From a virus, in IMG/VR virus record IMGVR_UViG_3300048019_000010, positions 1 to 24,836 of that record: 24,836 nucleotides of DNA. One strand, written 5' to 3'. Of this stretch, positions 15,400 to 22,389 are shown piece by piece. A program made the translations under genes and the position numbers. The notes beneath the pieces were generated by a model. That model was not told the origin of the DNA. It saw only the letters and a program-made list of their open reading frames with translations, and ran no database searches. The stretch's first letter is position 1; each line of letters opens with the position of its first letter.

Positions 15400-16509
15400 T
15401 TACGCAGACAGAAGTGCGATTGCGTTAGCTGGACGCAGGACGTTATGCCCCATTGCGTACTTAGCTACCATCAATGTACCCTGACGGTTGATTTGATACT
15501 CAGACTCTACGCCCAAGTCCAACAACTTAACTGTAGCAACAGCGTCTTGGTTCATAACTAGACCACGAGCTTTTGCCGCAATGTCAACAAGGTTTACACC
15601 ATCTGTTGTAACGTTAGTGATGTCGTATGCAGTTGTACGACCTGAACCAGCAGTGTTAGCCAGTGGGCGTTGACCCTTTGACTGACCCTTAGAAGCACCT
15701 GCTGTTTCAATCAGGTCAGATACTACTAGGTGGTTAGACATATACACAGGCATACCAGCAATCATTGGTACTGTACCAGATGCGATTGAACCATTCCCAC
15801 CGTAATCACGGTTCATGAATGTCAGCTTAGAACCGTCAGATACGTCCATAAGAGCGTAGTACTGAGCAGGTGGCAGAACAACGAAAGCACCGTCTGATGG
15901 TACGTTCTTTGTGTCCATTTCTTTCTTAGCATCAAAGATAGCTTTTGCTAGCTTGGCTGGGTCTGTAGCGTCAGCCGCCGCCGCACCGATTGTCACGTTG
16001 TCAGTGAAGTCTTCTTCAGTGAATGAAGTGTAATCCTGAACAAGTGCGCCAGCACGGGTTGCGTTGCTTGCTAGAGAAGCCTTAAGTGCCTGACGTAGGA
16101 TGTTCTTATCTGCTTCTTTAGCAAGTGCGATACCTGCTTCTTTAGAGTAGATAGAACGTACATCATAGTGGTTGATTGCTTCGTCAATGTTTGCAATGAA
16201 CTGTGAGCTAATCAACAGGTCATCAATAGACACGACACGCTCACCTGCACGAATCTGACCACCAGTGATTTCATTTCCTGGGGTTAGGTATTCAGCAGAC
16301 GCACGGCCTGTCATTGGGAATGATGCTGACTTACCTTTTGAAATAGTACGTGTACGTACCAAAGGCATCATGATGTTCTTTTCTTCAAAAGCTGTAAGAA
16401 CTTCACCAGCATATAGTTTTAGGAACAGGTTACGAACATCACCTGTATTGTTATTTTGACCCTGATAGCTTACATCATAAGCTGGGTTTGAAGCGGCTTG
16501 CATTGCCAT
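15400..16509 (-). CDS. major capsid protein (T7 gp10-like)
   Basis: 369 residues; T7 gp10A has 345. Typical stretches are NTGDVRNLFLKLYAGEVLTA, FEEKNIMMPLVRTRTISKGK, SASFPMTGRASAEYLTPGNE and VSIDDLLISSQFIANIDEAI, as in capsid proteins of marine T7-like phages (HK97 fold). The start is ATG 16509 with AGAGGT about eight bases before it. It is preceded by a 324-bp non-coding gap carrying the 23S-like element and followed by an intrinsic terminator. Codon use is richer in G+C-ending codons than in neighbours, as expected for the most highly expressed gene. Confidence 0.95.
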   Translation of the reverse strand: MAMQAASNPAYDVSYQGQNNNTGDVRNLFLKLYAGEVLTAFEEKNIMMPLVRTRTISKGKSASFPMTGRASAEYLTPGNEITGGQIRAGERVVSIDDLLISSQFIANIDEAINHYDVRSIYSKEAGIALAKEADKNILRQALKASLASNATRAGALVQDYTSFTEEDFTDNVTIGAAAADATDPAKLAKAIFDAKKEMDTKNVPSDGAFVVLPPAQYYALMDVSDGSKLTFMNRDYGGNGSIASGTVPMIAGMPVYMSNHLVVSDLIETAGASKGQSKGQRPLANTAGSGRTTAYDITNVTTDGVNLVDIAAKARGLVMNQDAVATVKLLDLGVESEYQINRQGTLMVAKYAMGHNVLRPANAIALLSA

Positions 16510-16517
16510 GATTAATT

Positions 16518-16523
16518 ACCTCT
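16518..16523 (-). promoter_or_regulatory. ribosome binding site of the major capsid gene
   Basis: Minus strand AGAGGT, eight bases before the capsid ATG. It lies in an A/T-rich leader, outside the structured part of the gap, so it should be accessible. Confidence 0.65.
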
Positions 16524-16535
16524 TAGTAAAAAATG

Positions 16536-16564
16536 TTGAGTAAAACACACTCTGCATTTATTAC
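16536..16564 (+). promoter_or_regulatory. possible sigma70-type promoter for the 23S-like RNA
   Basis: Plus strand TTGAGT, 17 bases, TATTAC (each 4-5 of 6 to consensus), about 80 bases before the closing helix. It could drive a plus-strand transcript antisense to all genes. In A/T-rich sequence such a match is not rare, and no plus-strand terminator with a U-run follows the element. Confidence 0.3.
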
Positions 16565-16641
16565 ATCCTTTATCAAAGATTGTCCCTCGCAAGGGGTCAG
16601 TGGTAATAGTTTGTAGTCTTGCTTCGTGTTAGGGGAAGTCC

Positions 16642-16789
16642 CCTTCTAAATACATAATAAGGGCGAGGACAGCATTACCTGTTTCCTCGACCTGACACCT
16701 GCCAAGAGCGACCATATATAACGTCCTAAGGTAGCGAAACTTTTGCACGAATGGCTTAACTTCAGGGGTGTATTCATGTATTTAGAAGG
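16642..16789 (+). ncRNA. miniature 23S rRNA domain IV-like RNA element
   Basis: Compared from memory with bacterial 23S rRNA, the plus strand carries, in order: TGACACCTGCC (16693-16703; E. coli ~1820-1830, UGACGCCUGCC), a helix-69-like hairpin GAC-CATATATAAC-GTC (16710-16725), TCCTAAGGTAGCGAAA (16724-16739; E. coli ~1923-1938, identical), and TGCACGAATGGC then TTAAC (16744-16760; E. coli ~1961-1972). Helix 68 and the helix 71 hairpin are missing, the latter replaced by CTTT. A perfect 14-bp helix CCTTCTAAATACAT/ATGTATTTAGAAGG closes it, in the place of H61. Inside are a hairpin CGAGGA...TCCTCG (16664-16689), ACACC/GGTGT and GCCA/TGGC (H67-like). The H69 loop keeps U1915, U1917, A1918 and A1919 but has lost U1911 and A1913. 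It is antisense to all genes. The rRNA resemblance is direct; expression and role are inferred. Confidence 0.7.
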
Positions 16790-16833
16790 AGAGAGGGACG
16801 GAAAGGAGACATCCCTCACTCCCATGAGACAGA

Positions 16834-17628
16834 TTAAAACACCGAACTACGTGCCAATTTCTGGGCAACAGTATTTCGGTAGGCAGGGTCTTTGGCGTAT
16901 CTGGGGTCACGCATAGCCGCAGTCAGTTCAGCGGCACTATCAAATTTCCCACCCGATACAGGAGCATTATTCCCTTGAATAAGCTGTGGTTCATTTCCTA
17001 CTTCGGAACGATACCTTGCCTCTAGACCTTGTATTGCAAACCGCATAAGGTCTGCATCACCTGTCTCAATAGTTGTGTTGAAAGCATCAATATCACCTTC
17101 AGACATATTCTCAGTTGCCCAAGTTGTCATCTGTTCATAATTACTTTCACCACCTACAATGTCATACATTGACTCAGTGTTCACTGCTGTCAGTGCTTCT
17201 TGTCCTTGTATGTAATTGTCTACCAGTGAGCGTGGAAAACCAGCTTCTTCTAGAACTTCATAAGCATCCGCAGATAGCTCACCATTCTCACTGTATTCTT
17301 GTTGGAACACATCAAAGTCTAGACCTACTTTATCTAGTACTTCTTCTACTTCACCACTAGAGGGTACTTCTTCTACCTCTGATGGGTCTACATCTTCAAC
17401 TTCACCCTCATCATCGTCTTCATTATTAGAGCTTAGTTTCTGTTCTAGAGAGTTGTAGGCTTGTGCCATGTCTTCTGCTGACTTAAATTTCTCAGGAAGC
17501 CACTCAGGTCTTTCTTCAGATTGATTGTTCTTTTCAATCTGGTCAGCCTTCTCTAGCATTGCGGCAGTGTGTTCTGCTGGTTCTGCCATTTCTGTTTCTG
17601 GATTATGTGTGTTTAATCTGTCTGTCAT
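16834..17628 (-). CDS. capsid scaffold protein (T7 gp9-like)
   Basis: 264 residues and strongly acidic, as expected of a capsid assembly (scaffolding) protein; T7 gp9 has 307. It has ERPEWLPEKFKSAEDMAQAY near the N-terminus, a very common start in T7-like scaffolds, followed by a Glu/Asp tract (~70-95) and helical segments. The C-terminus (ELTAAMRDPRYAKDPAYRNT, then VAQKLARSS) is the conserved capsid-binding end of the family. ATG is preceded by GAGGAT. It lies between portal and capsid as in T7. Confidence 0.92.
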   Translation of the reverse strand: MTDRLNTHNPETEMAEPAEHTAAMLEKADQIEKNNQSEERPEWLPEKFKSAEDMAQAYNSLEQKLSSNNEDDDEGEVEDVDPSEVEEVPSSGEVEEVLDKVGLDFDVFQQEYSENGELSADAYEVLEEAGFPRSLVDNYIQGQEALTAVNTESMYDIVGGESNYEQMTTWATENMSEGDIDAFNTTIETGDADLMRFAIQGLEARYRSEVGNEPQLIQGNNAPVSGGKFDSAAELTAAMRDPRYAKDPAYRNTVAQKLARSSVF

Positions 17629-17636
17629 TTAATCCT

Positions 17637-18095
17637 CTATTTTTTTGTCTCTACTTTATAAGTCCGTCCCTCAAACTTAAAAGTTTTGTTACCTTCTTTT
17701 TTTGCTTTTGCAAATGCTTCTTGAAAAGCTTTAGCTGACTTAGTACCTTTCTTATAGGTAGGGAAGTCGGAAGGGTTAGTACGCTGGTCAGGGCGTGGCT
17801 TTGGTGTAGGTGTAGATTTCTTTTCTTCTTTTTTAGTAGCGGCTTTTGTACCTGCTACACCTGCCGCACCTGCTACAGCCCCTGCTTTTACCTGTCCTTT
17901 AGCATAAGCACGTTGAGCTTTTGTAGCCTTCTCTACTTGTTGCTGACCTGACGTTGGTTTCTTAGCTAACTTTTTAGCTTTATCACCCTGTCGTACAATA
18001 GCACGTAGTGCGGCTTGTCCACCTTTTTTCAAGGCGGCTCGTGCGGCAGTACCGCCAACAATCTTAGCCGCCATCAATAGCAAAGGAACTGCCAT
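17637..18095 (-). CDS. basic protein with C-terminal SAxAFxxAFAxAKxxGxxxFxxxGRxY motif
   Basis: 152 residues. The N-terminus is Ala-rich and weakly hydrophobic (VPLLLMAAKIVGGTAARAAL). The middle is Lys/Ala-rich with a Pro/Lys linker (KKEEKKSTPTPKPRPDQRTN). The C-terminal ~40 residues form the motif TKSAKAFQEAFAKAKKEGNK, then TFKFEGRTYKVE, which I recognise as a short domain at the ends of phage virion proteins. Function unknown. It lies between portal and scaffold, starting inside the portal stop (TAATG), so it is probably a minor head or head-tail protein. Confidence 0.72.
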   Translation of the reverse strand: MAVPLLLMAAKIVGGTAARAALKKGGQAALRAIVRQGDKAKKLAKKPTSGQQQVEKATKAQRAYAKGQVKAGAVAGAAGVAGTKAATKKEEKKSTPTPKPRPDQRTNPSDFPTYKKGTKSAKAFQEAFAKAKKEGNKTFKFEGRTYKVETKK

Positions 18096-19672
18096 TATTC
18101 TTCTCCCTGTTGAGCTTGTTGTTGTGTCATATCGACACCACGTTTAATCATTTCAGGTGTACCACGAACAGCCATCTGCGCCATAGTTTGTTGTTGCATC
18201 TGTTGTTGTTGGGCTTCCATCATCTGTTGTTTTTCCATAGCCTTCTGTTCTTGAGACTTGATAAGACCATTAGTATCAATACCAAGACTTGCGCCTAGTC
18301 GGTCAATGTAATCACTTAGGTTCATCTCACTTGCAATAACCTGTGCGCCTAGTGGCTGTAGGTATTGTAAGAAAGTAGCAAGCTTGTTCAAGTCCTGTCC
18401 TCGTCCAAGTGCCTCAACACCTGTAACCACAGTAGGTTTGACAGAATCTTTAGGAAGCTTTGGCATCTTACCAGAGCGTGTCATTGATGCTAGGATACGA
18501 TTTACCAGAGGCATCTGAAGTTCTTGGGATAAGATAGAGTAAACACCGCCTAGTGCAGACTCTAGTTCCTGTGCCATGTAACGTACTTCTTCTGCCGTTA
18601 CACGTTCAGCCTGACGTTGTACACTACTATTCATAAGGAATGAGTAGGACAGTCGGTCATTAATAGTACGCGCAGTATCAAGAGCTACACGGAAGTCACC
18701 TGACTTTTGTACCTGTAGTGTAGATACATCCTGTGCATCACCACTAACGATAGCACCATTAGGGCTTTCAGCTAGTACTCTTGCTTTTGTTGTACCGTTA
18801 GGACGTACCATGAATAACACTTTAGAAGAAGCCGCCGCCCCTTCAACGATAGCCTTAGTCAAACCTTCAAGGCTCTTTAGGTCACCAATGTATTCTTCTA
18901 CATAACCACGTCCATAGTCCTCACCATCTACACGAGTAAAGCGTAGAGGAATAAAAGGACTTTCATCAATCTTAAATTTACCACGAGACTTAGGTAGCTC
19001 CATGCCAGAGACTTCTTGGTATACTTCCCAACCCTTATCAGTACGACTTAGGTGTGTATACAGGTCTAGGCTCTTAGCACCATACGCATCTGCGTCTGTG
19101 GTATTAAGCATTTCTTGTACGTCAAGCGGTAGCATCTTACTGCTAACACTTTCTTTAGTAATAATTTCAAGCACATTGCCCATTGCATCACGCTTGACTA
19201 CGTACCTGTCAAGTTTGAATACTTTCATGCCGCCTTCTTTTGGCATATAAAGCAGTGCGTTACCTGTAACAATAAGTTGTTTCAGTGCTTCAAACACTGG
19301 TACTCTCATTGCTTCAGATTCAACCTCTTGCATAGCGGCTCGTTCAATGCGAGATAGAGCTTCCTCTACCGCACCACGAGCTTCAGCCCCTGCCAATTCT
19401 TGTACATCAAAGTCATCAATAGTAAGACGAAAGAATGGACTGTTAGGTGGAAGGAGTGCAAGTAGTAGCTTGGATGCTAGGTTGTTTACACCTCTAGCTC
19501 CTACACCCTGATAAGGTGTTTGATAAATAGTACTACTACTGTGTCCATCAGGGGGCAAGAGTGTAGGAATTGTTAGCTCTGCTGACTCACGCCCACGGTG
19601 TAGGAAGGTATCTCTACCTGTCTCACACTGTGCGTAACGCTTTGCCGCACTGCCTTCAGTATTCTCTAACAT
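18095..19672 (-). CDS. portal / head-tail connector (T7 gp8-like)
   Basis: 525 residues, close to T7 gp8 (536). Near-identical blocks to T7 gp8 are seen: YQTPYQGVGARGVNNLASKL near residue 50, YGRGYVEEYIGDLKSLEGL in the middle, and ERVTAEEVRYMAQELESALG plus GVYSILSQELQMPLVNRIL. The dodecameric portal is the DNA channel of the head and the docking site for terminase and tail adaptor. The C-terminus has a Gln/Met-rich tail (EKQQMMEAQQQQMQQQTMAQ), a frequent feature of these portals. ATG is preceded by AGGGGTAACAAT. Confidence 0.95.
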   Translation of the reverse strand: MLENTEGSAAKRYAQCETGRDTFLHRGRESAELTIPTLLPPDGHSSSTIYQTPYQGVGARGVNNLASKLLLALLPPNSPFFRLTIDDFDVQELAGAEARGAVEEALSRIERAAMQEVESEAMRVPVFEALKQLIVTGNALLYMPKEGGMKVFKLDRYVVKRDAMGNVLEIITKESVSSKMLPLDVQEMLNTTDADAYGAKSLDLYTHLSRTDKGWEVYQEVSGMELPKSRGKFKIDESPFIPLRFTRVDGEDYGRGYVEEYIGDLKSLEGLTKAIVEGAAASSKVLFMVRPNGTTKARVLAESPNGAIVSGDAQDVSTLQVQKSGDFRVALDTARTINDRLSYSFLMNSSVQRQAERVTAEEVRYMAQELESALGGVYSILSQELQMPLVNRILASMTRSGKMPKLPKDSVKPTVVTGVEALGRGQDLNKLATFLQYLQPLGAQVIASEMNLSDYIDRLGASLGIDTNGLIKSQEQKAMEKQQMMEAQQQQMQQQTMAQMAVRGTPEMIKRGVDMTQQQAQQGEE

Positions 19673-19683
19673 ATTGTTACCCC

Positions 19684-19923
19684 TTACGTGGATACATTTA
19701 CTCCATTACCAGAGCCTGAACCGCCCTGTCCACCGCCAACTGACAGTGATGGGTCTTTAGGAGCTACTTTTAGTTTACCTTTACCCATCTTCTTCTTACC
19801 TGCTTGCTGTGCCGCAGTGTCTACTTCAGCTAGTTCTGTTTCAAACTCTGGTGTAGATGCAGTTACTGGTGGTGCTTGAGCAACTTTTACAGGTGTTGGT
19901 GATTTTGGTGATGACATACACAT
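19684..19923 (-). CDS. small Pro/Gly-rich protein before the portal
   Basis: 79 residues, MCMSSPKSPTPVKVAQAPPV, an acidic stretch (TPEFETELAEVDTA), a Lys-rich patch (GKKKMGKGKLKV) and a Gly/Ser tail (GGGQGGSGSGNGV). Low-complexity proteins of this layout directly before the portal gene are common in marine T7-like phages. Probably intrinsically disordered; function unknown. GAGGAT precedes the ATG at 19923; Met3 (ATG 19917) is an alternative. Confidence 0.68.
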   Translation of the reverse strand: MCMSSPKSPTPVKVAQAPPVTASTPEFETELAEVDTAAQQAGKKKMGKGKLKVAPKDPSLSVGGGQGGSGSGNGVNVST

Positions 19924-19928
19924 TGTCG

Positions 19929-20105
19929 TTAATCCTCATTCTGGTTGTACAACACTTCCAACTGTTGTATAATACTCTGCTGGCCTTGCAGATAACTAAG
20001 TTCCTCTAAGGAAACTTTACTAATTGGAAGTTTATCTGGATATTTTTCCTTGAGATGTTTAATTAATTCTATAGATGGAACTGGTTCTTGATTGAATATG
20101 TTCAT
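19929..20105 (-). CDS. small hypothetical protein
   Basis: 58 residues from ATG 20105 (MNIFNQEPVPSIELIKHLKE). An in-frame TTG at 20126 would add seven residues but has no ribosome site, whereas an AGG lies about ten bases before the ATG, so I prefer the shorter form. It is predicted mainly helical with a C-terminal amphipathic helix (LEELSYLQGQQSIIQQLEVL) that could dimerise. It is the first gene after the terminator that follows the reductase, which makes it the start of the structural operon. Function not recognised. Confidence 0.6.
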   Translation of the reverse strand: MNIFNQEPVPSIELIKHLKEKYPDKLPISKVSLEELSYLQGQQSIIQQLEVLYNQNED

Positions 20106-20130
20106 AATTAATTGCCTATAGGTCAACTTT

Positions 20131-20157
20131 AGAAATAGGGGGCGATTAAACCCCCTA
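20131..20157 (-). terminator. hairpin terminator after the ribonucleotide reductase gene
   Basis: Minus strand TAGGGGG-TTTAATCG-CCCCCTA (7 perfect bp) followed by TTTCT. The U-run is short, so termination may be partial. It marks the border between the nucleotide-metabolism and structural blocks. Confidence 0.65.
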
Positions 20158-20167
20158 ATCTAAACGG

Positions 20168-22069
20168 TTAGATGTCTACAATTTCACAAGCACCAGCCGT
20201 ACAAGCTAGAGTTTGTGACCCTGAGGTGCTGTCCTCTTTCTCATATAGAGCAAGAGATGCCCAATCAATCGTCTTAGGCATTTGTTCTTTAAGTTCTTCA
20301 TACTGTTCCTTGTCTATATCTTGGTAGGGTGCTTGTGCATATGTGTGGTCACTGTGTGGTAGGAAGGAGATACCAGAACAGATGTCAAAGTTCTCGTACA
20401 CCCATGCTCCCACTTCCATCCACTCTGCATCACGTACTGTAATAGTCACAGATGGCTTGTGTTCACACCATGCTAGTGCGTAGGTCTTCCACAGTTCAAG
20501 CTGTTCTAGTGCAGTCATATCGTTACGAGTGATAGCACCCATCGGTGAACGCATAGGAAAGCTGAAGACTGTAGTAGCATCAGGCTTCATTACACACGGT
20601 TCAGCAGGGATACCACTATCCTTCATGAACTGTGTTAGTGGGTCTTTGTTATCACCACGAACTGTACGTACATAGTACTCACTGTGACGTGCGTGGATAC
20701 CAGAGGCACTATCAACTAGCTGTGACACTGTACCAGATGGTTTGACACAGGTGATAGCGGCTGACTGTTCGATACCAAACTTCTCTGCATACTTAGCGTT
20801 AGTATTAATAGCTACCTGCTTCATCTCAGCCAGCCAGCGTGGGCTGTCCACAGACTTAGACAGTAGCCTGTTGTCCATGATACCTGTTAGTGATACACCA
20901 AGTAAACGCTCTTGCTCTGTGTTCTTCTGCCACACCTTACGCAAGTAAGGCATCTTAGTGAACGTAGATTGGATAGTACCTAGCAGTGTGGCTAGCTCTA
21001 CCTTACGCTTTAGTGTATCTAGGTTATCGCTCTCACGCACCACAACCTCAGTCAAGTTACAGAACTGGTAAGGACGTAGGATAATCTCAGAGCATGGGTT
21101 AGTACCCCACTCATGTCCTGTCTCACGTCTGCCGTTCTTCTCTACGTGCTTGTCTGCCGCAACACGGCTGAAGATACCACGCTCACCAGACTTACTCTCC
21201 ACTAGTGATAGCCACTCACGGATGAATGTCTCCATGTCTGGCTTCTCTGTGTAGGCGGCAGAGTTATTAGCCAACGCACGTTGACCCTCGTTCTCCCACC
21301 ACGAGCCTGACTTAGCATGAGCCATACGTGTGTCACTCAGGTTAGACAAGCTAATCATAGCTGACCTACGTACACCACCAACTACTACAACCTCACCAAT
21401 CTTACACATGATGTCGTGGCACTCAAGGCTGTTGAGCTTGCGACCTGTCGCACCCTTGAACTTGGCTACAACAAAGTCAAACAACTCAATCAGTGGTTCA
21501 GCACCTGATGCACGTCCACCGAATGTCTTGAGCCTTGCACCTGCTGGACGTACCTTAGATACATCCCACTTAGGAATATCACCAGAGTACAGGTGTGATA
21601 GTAGTTTATGTAGGGACTTAGCCCAACCTTCTTTACTGTCTGCAACAGAGATAACATCATCACTCTTGTTTAGTTGCTCTGGAATCTCAGGTAGCTTGGT
21701 AATAGACTGACGCTCTACTGAGAAGCCTACGCCTGTACCACATAGTAGGATATACATGGCCTCATCGAAGGCACGTATGTGGTCTACTGGTAGGTAGCTA
21801 CAGTTATAGATACAGGTGTTGTCTCGCTCTGCGGCTACCCCTGCTGTCATCAATGCTCTCATTGAAGGCATGATGTCTAGGTTTAGGATGGCAGTCTCTA
21901 GGTCATCCCATGTTTTGTTAGGTAGCTGTACGCTCTTTGATACGAAGTTAATGTATCGTGATACAGTCTCACCCCATGTCTCACGCCTGTTCTCTTCCTC
22001 TAGCCACCGTGCATAGCGGCTAGTAGCAATGAACGTCTGGTAGTCTGTTGGTAGGTGATTACTTATCAT
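20168..22069 (-). CDS. nrdJ: adenosylcobalamin-dependent (class II) ribonucleotide reductase
   Basis: 633 residues, monomeric RTPR type (Lactobacillus leichmannii enzyme, 739 residues). The radical and redox residues are in place: Cys90 (NTCIYNCSYLP) and Cys337 (FCNL) for the active-site pair, the NPCSEI motif with Asn324, thiyl-radical Cys326 and Glu328, and a C-terminal pair Cys623/Cys628 with the same spacing of five as Cys731/Cys736 in RTPR. LECHDIMCKIGEVVVVGGVRR is another family hallmark. It makes deoxynucleotides from host ribonucleotides without oxygen, using B12 taken from the host. ATG overlaps the stop of the MazG-like gene (ATGA). It is the marker gene of the cobavirus group. Confidence 0.94.
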   Translation of the reverse strand: MISNHLPTDYQTFIATSRYARWLEEENRRETWGETVSRYINFVSKSVQLPNKTWDDLETAILNLDIMPSMRALMTAGVAAERDNTCIYNCSYLPVDHIRAFDEAMYILLCGTGVGFSVERQSITKLPEIPEQLNKSDDVISVADSKEGWAKSLHKLLSHLYSGDIPKWDVSKVRPAGARLKTFGGRASGAEPLIELFDFVVAKFKGATGRKLNSLECHDIMCKIGEVVVVGGVRRSAMISLSNLSDTRMAHAKSGSWWENEGQRALANNSAAYTEKPDMETFIREWLSLVESKSGERGIFSRVAADKHVEKNGRRETGHEWGTNPCSEIILRPYQFCNLTEVVVRESDNLDTLKRKVELATLLGTIQSTFTKMPYLRKVWQKNTEQERLLGVSLTGIMDNRLLSKSVDSPRWLAEMKQVAINTNAKYAEKFGIEQSAAITCVKPSGTVSQLVDSASGIHARHSEYYVRTVRGDNKDPLTQFMKDSGIPAEPCVMKPDATTVFSFPMRSPMGAITRNDMTALEQLELWKTYALAWCEHKPSVTITVRDAEWMEVGAWVYENFDICSGISFLPHSDHTYAQAPYQDIDKEQYEELKEQMPKTIDWASLALYEKEDSTSGSQTLACTAGACEIVDI

Positions 22070-22389
22070 CGGTTATCACCTTCCCCATGTAGAGTACCTG
22101 CACTCTGACGTGCTTTAAGTTTATCTACGTTCTTAATAGCAACCATCTGCAATGATAAACCTACATCATGTGCAAGAGCCGCCAGCATCCACAGGACATC
22201 TCCCATCTCTGCTTCAATCTTTTCCTTCTGTTCTGCCAGAGGAATACCATCACGCATCATCTTAGCAATCTTACCAGCTACCTCACCAGCTTCTTCAGCT
22301 AGACCCAAGGCAGGGTATGAAATAGAATACGTCTTAGGGTACACGGCAGTCTTGACTGCTTGTTGTTGGTACTCTGTAAAGTTCATCAT
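22066..22389 (-). CDS. mazG: MazG-like nucleotide pyrophosphohydrolase
   Basis: 107 residues, a single MazG domain. The metal-binding pattern is EEAGEVAGKI (E-E-x-x-E) followed by EMGDVLWMLAALA (E-x-x-D). It would hydrolyse nucleoside triphosphates to monophosphates and pyrophosphate; in phages it is thought to clean the nucleotide pool or alter (p)ppGpp, and the substrate cannot be read from sequence. It is placed directly before the reductase and overlaps it by 4 nt, so both act on nucleotides and are co-translated. Confidence 0.88.
   Translation of the reverse strand: MMNFTEYQQQAVKTAVYPKTYSISYPALGLAEEAGEVAGKIAKMMRDGIPLAEQKEKIEAEMGDVLWMLAALAHDVGLSLQMVAIKNVDKLKARQSAGTLHGEGDNR

Larger units (their letters stand above)
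16510..16833. other. 324-bp non-coding, highly structured gap between scaffold and capsid genes
   Basis: The only gap above 300 bases. No protein frame fits. It holds several foldable blocks: a hairpin at 16582-16596 (GTCCCT-CGCA-AGGGG on plus, including a G-U pair that would be A-C on minus), a hairpin at 16631-16644 (AGGGG-AAGT-CCCCT), a 14-bp inverted repeat at 16642-16655/16776-16789 enclosing the 23S-like element, and a hairpin at 16788-16822 (GGAG-A-GAGGGA / TCCCTC-A-CTCC, one A-A mismatch). The second and last hairpins share three and two bases with the 14-bp repeat, so they may stack on it or compete with it. Confidence 0.8.

Noticed and set aside
16582-16590. GTCCCTCGC, identical to a piece of E. 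coli 23S near position 1670
   Set aside because: That part of 23S is variable between bacteria, so the short match is probably chance; the segment is explained by a simple hairpin.
16717-16738. I-CeuI-like homing site or intron remnant
   Set aside because: The region matches the I-CeuI target area but lacks one G in the core and differs on the left side; no LAGLIDADG gene or intron core is seen, and the wider rRNA-like fold explains the match better.
16642-16789. Contamination or chimeric assembly with host rRNA
   Set aside because: A chimera would carry normal helices 68 and 71 and long perfect identity. Here the arms are deleted, a novel 14-bp closing helix is present, and the flanks fit phage gene order.
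20100-20128. TTGACCTATAGG upstream of the 58-residue gene as a promoter or T7-type polymerase promoter
   Set aside because: No -10 box at proper spacing, no second copy of the motif found, and no phage RNA polymerase is seen in the window.
21330-21710. 126-residue plus-strand frame, the longest along with one at 14211-14594
   Set aside because: Lies antisense inside the ribonucleotide reductase (the other inside tail tube A); no family resemblance and no ribosome site, while the sense genes have clear motifs.
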